From Chromera velia (lineage: Eukaryota; Sar; Chromeraceae), in NCBI GenBank assembly GCA_018398765.1, contig JAHBMJ010005933.1:1-60898 (forward strand): 60,898 nt of DNA. Direction: 5' to 3'. The notes below the pieces were generated by a model. It saw nothing but the letters and a program-made list of their open reading frames with translations, was not told the origin of the DNA and did no database searches. Within the stretch, counting starts at the first letter, position 1; the number at the start of each line of letters is the position of its first letter. Shown here one piece after another: positions 11,701 to 22,996 of this stretch. Made by a program: the position numbers and the translations under genes.

Positions 11701-14700
11701 TTGTGCTGTCTCTTTCTGACCTCTGCAGTCCCCCCCATGGCCTTCATGATTGCCTTCACGATCGACAGACCCAGACCCGACCCTACAGCTGCGTCCTGAA
11801 CCTTCACCTGGCTGTACTCGCACCAGATCTCTCTGCATGGATTTATGGTTAAGCGATTCATTTATTCATTGACTGGAACTGCGACACATCGAGAAAGCCA
11901 GGCAGCTCTGCACACTTCTGCATTCAGTCAGATTGGCTGGACCATCAGGCTGCGAGATGGTCACTCAGTCGGACAAATCTGTTTTGCTCAGGAAGATAAG
12001 GCATGTGCATTACAGAACGGATCGAGTGAGGTCGAGTAGACTGCTCAACCCATTGACTGACTTCATTTTACTTTGTGGAATTCCTCTCCCTGTGTCCTGA
12101 ATTTCTATGACAATCTTCTGCAGCCGCCCGCACATCAACCCTGCAGCTGAAATGACGGCTTCGGCCTCCTGATTTCCCACCGGATCTGTAGCGTTGACCT
12201 GAGCTTGCATGGACATGGACCGCTGTCTCTCCTTAAATGCCTTCTGGTCTTTTCGGGCTGCGCTCTCTGTCAGGCCATCTTCAGAAAGCAGCCGGACAGT
12301 CACGCTACCACCTCCCTTCGTGTACTGCAGGCAGGTAGACATATGGGGGGAAATACACGAATGGATTCATGAATGAGCAAACGAAAAGAAGGCAGGAAGG
12401 AAAGAAGGAAGAAAAAAAGACCCCCTCTTGTAAATTACAGGCAGGACAAAGGTGAAGGGTCAGTGTCGCAAAAGAGAATGCCACCTTAATGCAGTATCGT
12501 ACGTTGTGAGAACATTCAGATGCCTGATGACGGTTGAACTGGGCCCCTTATTCATCGTGCATAAAACAGAAGAGAACAGCGCAAGACGGAGATTGAAAGA
12601 AAGAGTGTGGGTGTGTCCAAGAGAGACAAACGGACCTTGACTCCATTGGACACCCCGTTTCTGCACAAATTAAGAAAGAGGACATGCACGGACAGACAGG
12701 CATTCAGTGGGAGGGAGGGATGGAGGGAGGGATGGAGGGAGGGAGGGATGGAGGGAGGGATGGAGGGAGGGAGGGATGGAGGGAGGGAGGGAGGGACATG
12801 CACAGTGGGAGGAGACGGTGGAGCTGCCCGACATGCAGGCTTTCGTGGCAGAATCTTCCGAATTAAAGGGATTTGTACGATGACCGCATCAAATGGGACA
12901 GAGAGAAGCAGAGGGCAAATCGAACGCACGGGCAAACAGAAAAGAAAAGATGGTCAGGAACCATTTGACAAATAAAAGGCATCTTGCATGATTCTATCTT
13001 GGACCAGTAAGACGCCCCGCCCCGCCTGGTCCGGGTTCTGCCTCCACCTCTACGACTGGTAGATCAACAGACACGTACAGTGACCAACAAACCATCCGAA
13101 ATCACACCCGACAGGTCAACATTTTGGCAGACGCAAGAACAGACAAGCCGACCAACAGCCCGATAGATCGACACACCGACAGTATGACAGCTGGACTCAC
13201 GTGATTGCCTGCACGTGGAGTATTCAAATGGGAGACCAGAGAAGCAGAGGGAAAGAACATCAGCGCTCTAAGACGGAGGACCTCAGAAGAAGTCAGTTTA
13301 CTTTCAACGATTGTAAAGACCAAAAAACTTGTTGGAAGAACACAATTTAAAAAAGTGGAGGGAGGGAGCGACAACGGACCATTTGACCGAAAAGCGGAGA
13401 AACGACCAGCAACTGCCAAGTAGATGCGAAGAAATGATGCGAAGAGAGAAGACAGAGGGAGAAAAGAGCAGAACATCACTTCCTTCATCTTACCTGTAAA
13501 AGTCGCGTCTCATCAAACCACGCCATTCCCTCCAAGGTCCCAAAATTCTCGTGAAGCTCCCGACGTGCATCTACAATTTCCACATTGACGCCCTTCACTG
13601 ATCCCGCTGGCTTCATCATTTCCCCAACAGACTGCAGTCAAAATCAATCACCAGAAAAGAATATTAATTTACTGGACAACAACAGCACTCAAACAAATGC
13701 AAAAATAAACCTACAATGAATCAATCGCACGTACCACTGCAAGTCACTACACCTTCCTCAGCTTCTTCTTCCCCCCAAAAAGAATGAATGCCCCCACTGA
13801 CATCCAGACACCGCCAGACCGAATTGATGCCACATGCCAACTGCACAGTCCCCTCGTCGCCGCCACCGTCTCCAGAATCCGAAAATTTCAGCCGCGCGAC
13901 TTCCAACAAATTCATCGCCAGATTCTGCATTCAGTGGACAGTCGTGACAAGAAAGAGGGCCAGAAAAGAAATCAACATGTGAGAACAGGGAACGGAAAGA
14001 AAGTCAGTCACTCAAAGGTCAGAAAGTCGGGACACGAGCACAGACGGGAAGAGGGGTGAGTGGATGACGACAGTTTGACGACAGCCACGGCACAAAGTCT
14101 ACCAGACAGACAGGGGTGGACAGAACAGGTCCCACTCAGGAGACCAAAATGGAAACAACAAAGCAGATTTGTCTATGTGTGTGCGGTCAAGATGGAAAAG
14201 CAGCATCCAACTCTGTCGCTGTGAACTGATGCAGATTCTTTTGAATGTGCATTCGACGCGTCGGAATTGCATCAGCCCTCACATTCCTTACATGAGCACA
14301 TTCACACACTCGGAAAGTGACAGACAAAAGAGAAAGGCAGTTAATTGCACAAGAAAGAAGTCGACAGCTGCAAGCAAAAAGACAATCAATCGAGAAGAGC
14401 GGACCGACCTGCATGTAAACAGCAGAGGCGAGTCCCGCCTGTAGCATCGGCTGCAACGGGAAGGAACCAGATGGACCGACCATGCAGGGAGGGAAGAAGA
14501 AGCAAGGAAGAAATTCATCCAAGACCGACCAGCATGCATGTGTGAATGTTTCTCACGTACTGTCTGACATATTTTTCTGCGCTTTTCTGTGACGTTGTTT
14601 AACTGTTTTGTCCATTTTCTTTTTTGCAATATTGTTTGTTCCCGCTCTCCTACTGATGACGATATTCTGCATCTACTGCTTCTGCTCTTCTGCCGCCTCG

Positions 14701-17700
14701 ATCCACCCCCGCGGTCCCCCCGTTCATTCTCTTTCTCTCTCTCTCGATTTTTCTCCTCCGTTGACGCTCTACAGTACCTGCCTACCAGTTTGTCTCCCAC
14801 GCGAACTTCTTTTTTTTTTTCTTTCTTTCTGTCCCATCCTTTCCCACTGAAAATTACTCGGACTCCCACAAACCAACCATGCACTCGGACTCGGACTCTT
14901 GCTGTGTGCCCCCAGGGGTTCCGTTCAGATGGTCTCGCACGCTCTCAAAGGCGTGCATGATGGACCTGCAACAAATCGATCAGTGAAAGAAAAGAGAAGA
15001 AGGATGCAAAAGATGTAGAGAGAAAGCGGGCCTGTATGGAGCACTCACGAATCGAATAGAAAATCAAAACAAGGCTCTTGTAGAATCTGTAAAGGGAGAA
15101 CACCAAAACGCAGCGAAACCAACGCAAGAAAGTCCGTGAGACAGACAGAGAAGTAGACGGATACACTGGGGCGAATTTGTGGAAGGCAACGTCTTCGTTG
15201 CCATGCACGTTCACGTCCCAACCCACATCACTCGAAGGAAGACCGGAAGCTCGGGAACGAAGCCGTTGCCAAAATGCGAATATGAGAGAAACATCGGAAG
15301 AAAGGAAGGAAGCAAGGCAGAAAGAGAGAACGAAAGAAAGAAACTGGCTGACCACAATGGTGTCTTCAAATCGTGAACAATCTGCGTAATCAGAGGGGGA
15401 ACGACAAAAGTCAACCGATTCGAGGCACAATTGTTTCTGGTAACGCTGCTTTCAGCTCAAAAAGCAAATGACGACAGGCCATCGAGGTCGAAAACCGAAA
15501 GCACGTACAGCGGGCAGGATGAAAAGCTACACACAGACAGTGAAGAAACCAAAGACAAAATCAGTGGTATTGCATGGTGAGATACAGCAAGAAAGAGAGC
15601 TCTATGTGAAGCCGCACGAACACATGGACAGATTGGCACACACGCATAACGTTGTTTCTCACAACATGACAAATCAAATGCGTACGCAGATACAATCAGA
15701 CACACTCATGTCGACTTTCCCGAACAATAACACAGAGATGTGCATGGAACGCACACGCCCCGCATGTCCCCACACACACCTTCTGAAAGAAGAGAGCCTG
15801 GCTCAATGTGAAGCGCTGCTGTAACGAAAGTTCCTTTCCGGTTTCGGCCGCCAAGTTCGCGTTCTTCCGCGACTCCCACAGCACTGCGAGCGTCTGCATG
15901 CAGGAGAAGAGATACAAGATGCACAGATGATGATAGTGACCTCCTCAAACATTTATATGTTACTCCTTCACACATAAATACATGAATACATATAGACACA
16001 TAGATATGTGCACACACACACACACACACACACAGAGGGAGAAGGACACCGCGACACGGAAAGACAGGTGTGTGCATGGACCAAAAGATGCGACTTAGAG
16101 AGTTCTTGGGCTCCCAAAGCCGGAGCCCTGGACAGAGAAATCTGTGTGAAGTGAAGCAACAGCTTTGCGGCATTCATTTCAATTATCATTCCGTCAACCC
16201 TACAGTCATCCAAACATATCACAAGAAAGTCAAGCAGGCCTGGTCAAACGTCCTATTCTCACTGACGACCATCCAAACGAAAAGGGAAAGAGATAAATCC
16301 ACAATGCTGACGTACAATTCTGTGTCCTCTATCGTTAGAGCGGCTGGAGAAGAAGAGAATCATCGTCAGTGCCATCATCATCACGACGTTCGTCACGTGA
16401 CGCCGATCTCCTAGAGCCTCAATGCCCTGCAACCAGGCAAGCAAACAAGCGTGCGTAAGGACGGTAAAATCACTCTCTCAAAAACAGTCATGCATCAGAT
16501 AGGCAAGATAAGGAAAGAAGGAAGAAAAGCAAGCGGGAGGTAGCTGCGAAAAGATGCAGCAATTCGAGAGGTAGCTACAAAAAGAGCGCATACCGAGGTA
16601 TCCGATTCAGCTCGGGACGCTGGGTTTTCTCATTTTGGCCTGAATGTGGCCAAGCCGTCTCCGCAAAGCTTAAAAAACCCCTACGACAAGTATCGTACAC
16701 AGTAACCAGAGCACTCCTTTTTCCCTGTGACAAAGACTGACAAATTCCCATGAGGTGAAGTAGAGAAGGAAGACCCCCATAAAGATGTGAGCGACGACGA
16801 CGTAGTCTTTCAGAGCATCTGCAAGAGCAAAGAGAGAACTTGACACACTGATTGAGAAACACCCGTGGGAAGCAGAAACATTAGAAAGGCAAATACAAAG
16901 CCGTTGCCATTGAGGGAGAGACAGAGGCAGAGAAAGGCCGGAAGAAGCCAGCACACCAAGTATTTGGGTCGACACAGGCTAATTCAGCTGCAGACAAAGG
17001 TATCAAGGAAAACTCGAGTAGGTTTCTGTGACAGATGCCAAAAGGGCAAACACCATCTTAAATGAGAGAAGGGAACAACCGACTGACCAAGCACAAACCA
17101 GTAGAACGCAACAAGTGCCAGATCGTTACGACACCCATCAGACCAGAGGCTTTTCCAGGCGTCCGGCAGAGTGTGACTTGACAGGACGAACATGAAAGTG
17201 CTCATTGAGATTATCAACGTGCCTGTGATCTGCATAGAAGAAAGGTTCAACTTATTGGCAGGAAAAAAATGCATGCAGAAAAGAGAGACCTGTGGAAGAA
17301 AACAATAGATGTAAAATAAAGTTTAAAAAAAAAAACAGAAATGCGATTCAAGCTTCCGAGCAGAAGGGCCCTAAATGCAAATCAATCGTCCTACGACAGC
17401 AGAAAGCTACACGCAAATTAAGACACGGACTACGAAATATAGATGACAACTGTGGGGCATGCAGACTCACACTGGGAGAGAACACATATATGGAGGAAAA
17501 AAACTAAGCGGAAACGGCTATAAGGCGAAGAAATCAAGTCCACTTATCAACTCATCATGCAGGGGCCCTGAATGACCCGAATGGTGAACAGAATCACATG
17601 CGGGCAAGAATATTTCGATACAAAAGAAAACTATTCTTGCTGGCGTGTGATCATACAAAGGCCCTGCACGACAAGACGGACCCCAACGATGTACAGGGTC

Positions 17701-19489
17701 TTCCAATGTTGCCGCACCTCCCCGTCCAATGACCCCCCCTTCCACTCCTCCCACTCCTCCCTCGACTTCCATCCCTGAAAACTTCCCCCATCTCCTTGCA
17801 ACGGCCCTTCTGTATGGGAACTTCGCCCCATTGAGGTCGTCTTCGGCCCTGTTGATGCCTTTGAGCTTTTGCGGTTATAGAATGAAGTCAGCCGCCTCAT
17901 CTTCTTCCCTCCCCCTCCTCCAGCCCCATTCCCGGCTTTCGATCCTGTCTCTTCTTTGTCTGTCTGGTTGTTGTTTGTCTGCATAGCGGATTCCTGTGCA
18001 GACAGAGGAAGCGATCCTTGAGGAGAGGATTTTCTCGAAGGCGGATTGGGCTCTGAGGGGACCACGGCGGTTCCCTGCAGGCACACACATTCATGCAGAG
18101 ATGGAAGGAATCCCCAGGATTGTATGCAGTGACCTTTACAGCAGGAAGAGTGAAGAAAGAACACAGAATCCTTTTGCAGGAAGAGTGTTGTAGTGTTTCC
18201 ACACGCAAAGAAACCACACTTGGGCAAGACAGCAGGAGGGCAAAGCGACGCGAGAGGCGCATCCAGACAGAGAGAATTTTTGTCAAACAAATGAATGGGC
18301 ACTCTGCACGGACAAAGAGAGACAGACCGACGGACTAGAAGGAAAAGGGCCAGAAAGTCAGAAATTTCATGTCAAGAGACAAGGCTAGACTGAAATCCAC
18401 ATGAATATATACAGGGAAGGATACACACACACACGCCAAGCCGGAAGGAAAACACCCACGACTGGGGGGAGGACAGGACAAAGTTCGACTGAAAGGGGCG
18501 GAAAGAGAAAGGACGTGAAGACCAACGGCCCCAAACAGGCTCAAAAAGCACAGCCAGAACCTCCAAAACATATCGTCCCACCCACCCACCCACCCACCCA
18601 CCCACTCCTTCTATGTCGACAACTCCCGACGCCTCCGCCTGTTCTTTCTCCTGCGTCTCCTCTGCCATGAATGGGCAGCAGGTTTTCTGCAGACATGCAG
18701 ACAACGGATCAAGGTGAGATAACCAACAGAAGAGCCCTACAGCAACAGATCCTCGACTCAGTCTTCGAATGAAAAACCCAAAGAGCAAAAAAGTCCCCAC
18801 GAGAGACGCGCTCATGCGGTCGCGCTGCTCTGCTCTGAGGACGAGAGACAGTTTGAGCAAAGACTTTCTTTCCGTTCCCTCCCGTGTATCTATCCATTCG
18901 ATTCAGCTGAGTGCTTGACTGACTGACGGGCAGACGGACAGACGACGAACCTTTTGGAATCTCTTCTTTTCAATGTGCATGCCGAGCAGAATCACCAGAC
19001 TCCCGGCAAAGGAGAAATAGAACGACCACACCTGAGCAGGGAGGGAAGGGCGTTGTGAATTGTGAAGCCAGAAAGATGGTAGCCACTGGCAGACAGATGA
19101 CCGGATGGGGAGACAAACGGACACGCAGACAGAGTCACAGAGACATAGATACTGAAAGAGGCGGTCAGTCGGCAAAAGACAAGTTGAGGACACGAAAACA
19201 GACTCCAAGTGGATATGGAAATTCAAGAGAACGACAAGAGGAAGAAGTGAACATCAGAAAAGGGAGAGCAGCGTTGGGCTGACACACCTCTATGAAAGTA
19301 AAGTATTCGGGCCCATGGAGCAGCCAGCGCGACGGCACTTGAATGGCAAAGACGACGGCGACAATTGCAACCAGAGCAACGGCCTGCAAGGGCATGCATC
19401 AGAATAAATAGACGATGAATCAGTAGAAAAAAAGGAAAAGGGGGAGGGGAACAAAGAATTCCAATCAGCAAAATGAGATGACATTGATG

Positions 19490-19555
<66 letters not shown>

Positions 19556-19768
19556 AGACGGACAAACAAAAGTGACCGACCGGCCGACCGAGCAAAGGAC
19601 TGACTGACCATTATCCACATTCTCCTACAGGAGGTGCGAATGCAGAGCTCCTGTGGGAAGGAAGGGAATAGGGAAGGCACGCAGACGGAGTGGAAGGGGG
19701 TTTGTGATTCAGAGACAGAGCAATGCGATCGGAGTCTCGTCCTACGCACTTTCACATAGGTACTTTTC

Positions 19769-19820
<52 letters not shown>

Positions 19821-20286
19821 ATGTGTGTATGTATGTATGTATGTATGTACGTATGTATGTATGGCTGGCTGGCTGGCTGGCTAGCTGCCTCGCTGCCTCC
19901 CTGGCTGATTGACTGACCCACAAACTCACCGATCGAGTGGGCGTTTGACCGACTGACTCACCGACTTACTGACTGACTGAAAGATTGACTTACTGACAGA
20001 TTGACCAACTGAATGGCCAACCAACCAACTGACAGATTGACCGACTGACTGTGTAGAGGTCTTCCATCTCTGGGTCCTCAAATGTCCACCAGAAAGGGGC
20101 CCACTTGCGGGTGCGGATTCCCATCTCTCTGAGGACATCTCGGGTGGTGGTGGCATTGTTCAGGGAGTCTCGTTTGAAATTTTCGAACAGTACAGACCTC
20201 TCTCTGTCTTCCTGAAAGCGATCCCTCTCTTCAGGTGCAGGCGCTTCCGCTGGATTCTCTTCCGGGGCGGGTGGGTGGGATGTCAT
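8759..20286 (-). CDS. Membrane hybrid histidine kinase with C-terminal receiver domain (25 exons)
   Basis: Role (family knowledge): a two-component kinase that autophosphorylates a His and passes phosphate to its own receiver Asp; the signal is unknown. Exons, all joining in phase to 1340 codons: 20286-20050, 19650-19609, 19383-19288, 19031-18951, 18834-18724, 18686-18606, 18074-17682, 17229-17088, 16818-16679, 16426-16316, 15893-15780, 15381-15353, 14965-14878, 14450-14409, 13924-13802, 13631-13494, 13208-13201, 12660-12636, 12324-12062, 11832-11721, 11203-10862, 10733-10668, 10451-10173, 9899-9849, 9667-8759. Residues 1-79 are a soluble tail. About six hydrophobic segments lie between 85 and 475, with a 130-residue Ser/Gly-rich loop at about 217-347. 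H-box: IVHDLKTPLW, His about 519. N-box NGVSNGVKYT about 660; G1 IQDTGRGIP; F-box EIWCEYSQ; G2 GSGLGLSIVK; then EEGVGTSLFL. Receiver: VIVDDQP about 1031, phospho-Asp in LLTDMQM about 1110, EKP Lys near 1303. The receiver has a roughly 110-residue Ser/Pro-rich insert between the Asp and Lys strands. Exon 7 and 15 donors are the least certain. Confidence 0.85.
9823..9853. repeat. (GACT)n tract at an intron's 5' splice site
   Basis: Tandem GACT units, GTCA on the gene strand, lie directly after the kinase exon that ends at 9849. The splice donor GTCAGT is the first unit of the array. Shorter GACT tracts sit at the donors of exons 1 and 2 (20041-20049 and 19600-19608). Confidence 0.7.
12712..12796. 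repeat. (GGGA/TGGA)n minisatellite in a kinase intron
   Basis: Tandem GGGA and TGGA units occupy about 85 bp of the intron between the 8-nt exon and the N-box exon of the histidine kinase gene. On the gene strand it is a pyrimidine tract upstream of the acceptor at 12661. Confidence 0.85.
16011..16035. repeat. (CA)n microsatellite in a kinase intron
   Basis: About twelve CA units within the intron between exons 10 and 11 of the histidine kinase gene. Confidence 0.85.
18576..18606. repeat. (CCCA)n tract at a kinase splice donor
   Basis: Tandem CCCA units, GGGT on the gene strand, immediately follow exon 6 and supply its GTGGGT donor. Confidence 0.75.
19487..19553. repeat. (CA)n-(GA)n compound microsatellite in a kinase intron
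   Basis: About 17 CA units are followed by about 16 GA units, inside the intron between exons 2 and 3 of the histidine kinase gene. Confidence 0.9.
19768..19890. repeat. CT, GT, ATGT and GGCT compound microsatellite in a kinase intron
   Basis: A CT tract runs into GT, then ATGT units, then GGCT units, and is followed to 20049 by scattered GACT units. All of it lies within intron 1 of the histidine kinase gene. Confidence 0.85.
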
Positions 20287-20937
20287 GTCTTAATTACCTG
20301 CTCTCTGTGCGAGGGGACGAATAGTCTAACGCTTTTTTTCACCAGGCCGCAAGGTGCGGTAGCTGGCCGTGTCCATTCCTGTTATTGCAATTTGTTGTTT
20401 GAATTCGGTTCTGCTTCCATGCACAGGGGAAGTCAAAATCAATACCACTGCATGTTTTGATAGGTTCTGTGAGCAAGTCGGCAAGAAGGACCTGTTTGTG
20501 AAGTCTCCCTCAGGCAGTTTCCTCAAGAGCAGCCAACTGCATGCCTAAAACCCAGGTGTCTGACCTTACTTTGAACCTGAAATGCGGAGGCGCCCAAGCA
20601 TGCATGCAGATGCGCGCGCGGCGCGGCCGCCGGCGCCGGCAACATGCACGGACTTGCGCGCCGCCACGCACCTATCCATGCTCAAGCACGCTTTCCTCAG
20701 GTCAGGCAAACTGTAAGGAGGAAATTTGGATCCTGTTAGAGTGCTTTGACATACATAGCTGTTTCGACCAGTGTCGGTGTCACGAAGGTATATAGAGTGG
20801 CTCCAGTGTGAGGTGTGTCATTTATGTTTGCCACACACACGTGCTGCTCTCCTGTCCCTGTGCATGCTGATTGGGGTTTCATTCTATTAGTCAGGAGAGC
20901 TGCTGCTGTCTGTTTGAAGAGCGAGCTTCTCTTTCAG
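20287..20937. promoter_or_regulatory. Head-to-head spacer between the kinase and RCC1 genes
   Basis: The kinase start codon is at 20286 on minus, and the first RCC1 exon I can support begins at 20938 on plus, so this 651-bp spacer should hold both promoters. It contains a GC-rich CpG-dense patch at about 20610-20670 (GCGCGCGCGGCGCGGCCG) next to a GCATGCATGC run. I see no clear TATA box. One or more 5' exons of the RCC1 gene may also lie here; an ATG at 20541 opens MPKTQ before a possible GTGTCT donor, but the phase does not fit the next exon. Confidence 0.45.
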
Positions 20938-22959
20938 ATCCGACGGGTTCCGCAACGGAGATTGTCTGGGGGTGTACAGAAGGAGAAAGAGGAAGAACAA
21001 TGCTGTTCACCTGGGGATCGAACCACAGGTTAGTTCGCATGACGTGAAGAAAACGCGGGAAACAGTACAAATCGAACTGAATATGTCACTGCAGTTCCGC
21101 ATAAAATGTGATCGTCTTTCAGAGACCACTTTCGGGCTGTTTCCCAATCATGCGTCTTCAGCCCTGTCTCGTCTTGCCGACTTACGCAGCGATTGATGTG
21201 CAGGACCTCACCCCATCCCATCTATTCGTGTTCCTTCCGTGCCCCTGTTTGTCTCCAAACCTCACCTCTCTGTCACTTCTCGCATGCGCGTTTGGATTAT
21301 TTCTCTTTTTCTCTGAGGTTGAAACTGGACCCGCAGTGCAGTAATGGACGACAAGTAAAGAGACTCCCCACTTCCCCCACGTCTTTTCTTCGTGCTCTCC
21401 CCGCTCCCCGTCTCCTTTTTTTTTTTGCTCTCTATACCTGGGGGAAGAGAAACCTAGGGTAAGCAAAGGGATGCTTTCATCTGTCCATATCTTTTCTTTC
21501 CACGCCGCTCCTGCGTGATGCGCTTTTTCTTTGGCATGCGGATCGACGCACGCAGCGGTGAGTTGGGGCACGACAAGGCAGACAAGGAGAAGATCTGCAG
21601 TCTCCCCCAGAGAGTGAAGGGCAAACTCCTTCAGGAAAAAGTGGTGCAGGTCAGAGGGTCGAGGGGGAAGGAGAAAGGGGCGTAAAGGCTCAATGTGAGG
21701 GGAGGGAAGGGGAATACCACACGCGCCTTCTGGTGTCTGGAATGCCCCCTTGTGTTCCTGCTCGCCCTCCCAAAGTTAAAGGTCTCTGAAACCGGAAATC
21801 AGAGAATGCAACTGCCAGGTGTTCTGCTCTCTCTCTCTCTCTCTGCACTTACGTGATTTGACAATTCATGCAGGTATCCTGTGGAGAGGCCTATACTGCG
21901 TGCGTGTGTAAGAGCGGCTCCCTGTATACCTGGGGCAGGGGGGGGAAAGGAAAGTTGGGTCACGGAGGCGAGGAAGACCAGAGCTCCCCCAAGCTTGTTA
22001 GCTTTTTCGCCTCCTCAAAGTTGCCTGTCTTCATGGTCAGTAAAGGGAATTCAGTGAAGATTCATTCCCCAAACAAAGAAGNNNNNNNNNNNNNNNNNNN
22101 NGGGGGGGGGGGGGAATAGGAAGCAGGTAGGTAAGACCCCCACTCCTTTCCCCCCTGCGAAAAAAAAAAAAACAAGAATAAAAGAAGAACAACCAGGGAT
22201 GAATGAGTGAACCATAGAAGAAAGAAGGAAGGAAGGAAAAGAAAAGAAAGAAAGAAAGAAAGAAAGAAAGCAAGAAAGCAAGAAAGCAAGAAAGCAAGAA
22301 AGAAAGAAAGAAAGAAAGAAGACCGGCAATCAAGAAAGAGAAAAAGAAACGAAGGAAAAAAGGAAGGCAAGAGACAAAGCACAGTGAATGACAGCACTCC
22401 AATGCCCAACGTTTTGATCAGCATGTCACTAGTTGTTTGCTGTTCCTCTGTATGTCTATCTCTATTTGTTTGGTTTGAGTGTCCCTTCATGCATGCGTGG
22501 GGTACGCAGGTGTCCCTCGGGGAGATGCACGCCGGTGCGATTGCAGGAGGGAGTCGTTGTCTCTTCACGTGGGGGTCTAACGGCGGTGGGTGTCTGGGCC
22601 CTCAGGGAGGGGAGGGGGGGGAGGAGAAAGGGGAGGAGGGAAGGGAATCCCAGAGCCTGCTTCCGGGCAGAGTTTCCTTCCGGAAGGAAGGGAGCGGAAC
22701 AGAGCTGCTGGAAGGTGAGTTGGGGGAGAACGAGACGAGGGCGACCGAAGAAGATTGTGGCGTGTGTTTTTTTGCATGTGCCTGCCGGAGCAGTGAGAGG
22801 AGTGACACGGGTGTGGAAGCAAAGCGAAAGTATGCTTGTGCGTGCGGTCCTCACGCGTTCATTCGCCCAACCGTCCTTTTTTGGCTTGCTTGTCGAGGAG
22901 AATTTTGTGTATGGGAGCTGCTGTGAGTGCATTTGCGAGTACAAGTGTGTGTGTGTCTC

Positions 22960-22996
<37 letters not shown>

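Noticed and set aside
13201-13220. A 14-nt alternative linker exon at 13172-13185 (CTGTCATACTGTCG) for the N-box
   Set aside because: It also restores phase but adds five codons, making the N-box spacing two residues too long. The 8-nt exon fits the family spacing exactly and has better splice sites.
18372-18860. Alternative frame through kinase exon 5 giving a hydrophobic MSASLVGTFLLFGFF segment
   Set aside because: The acceptor at 18835 follows a phase-0 exon, and only the SRAARPHERV frame keeps phase and joins in frame to the next exon. The hydrophobic frame would need a phase change.
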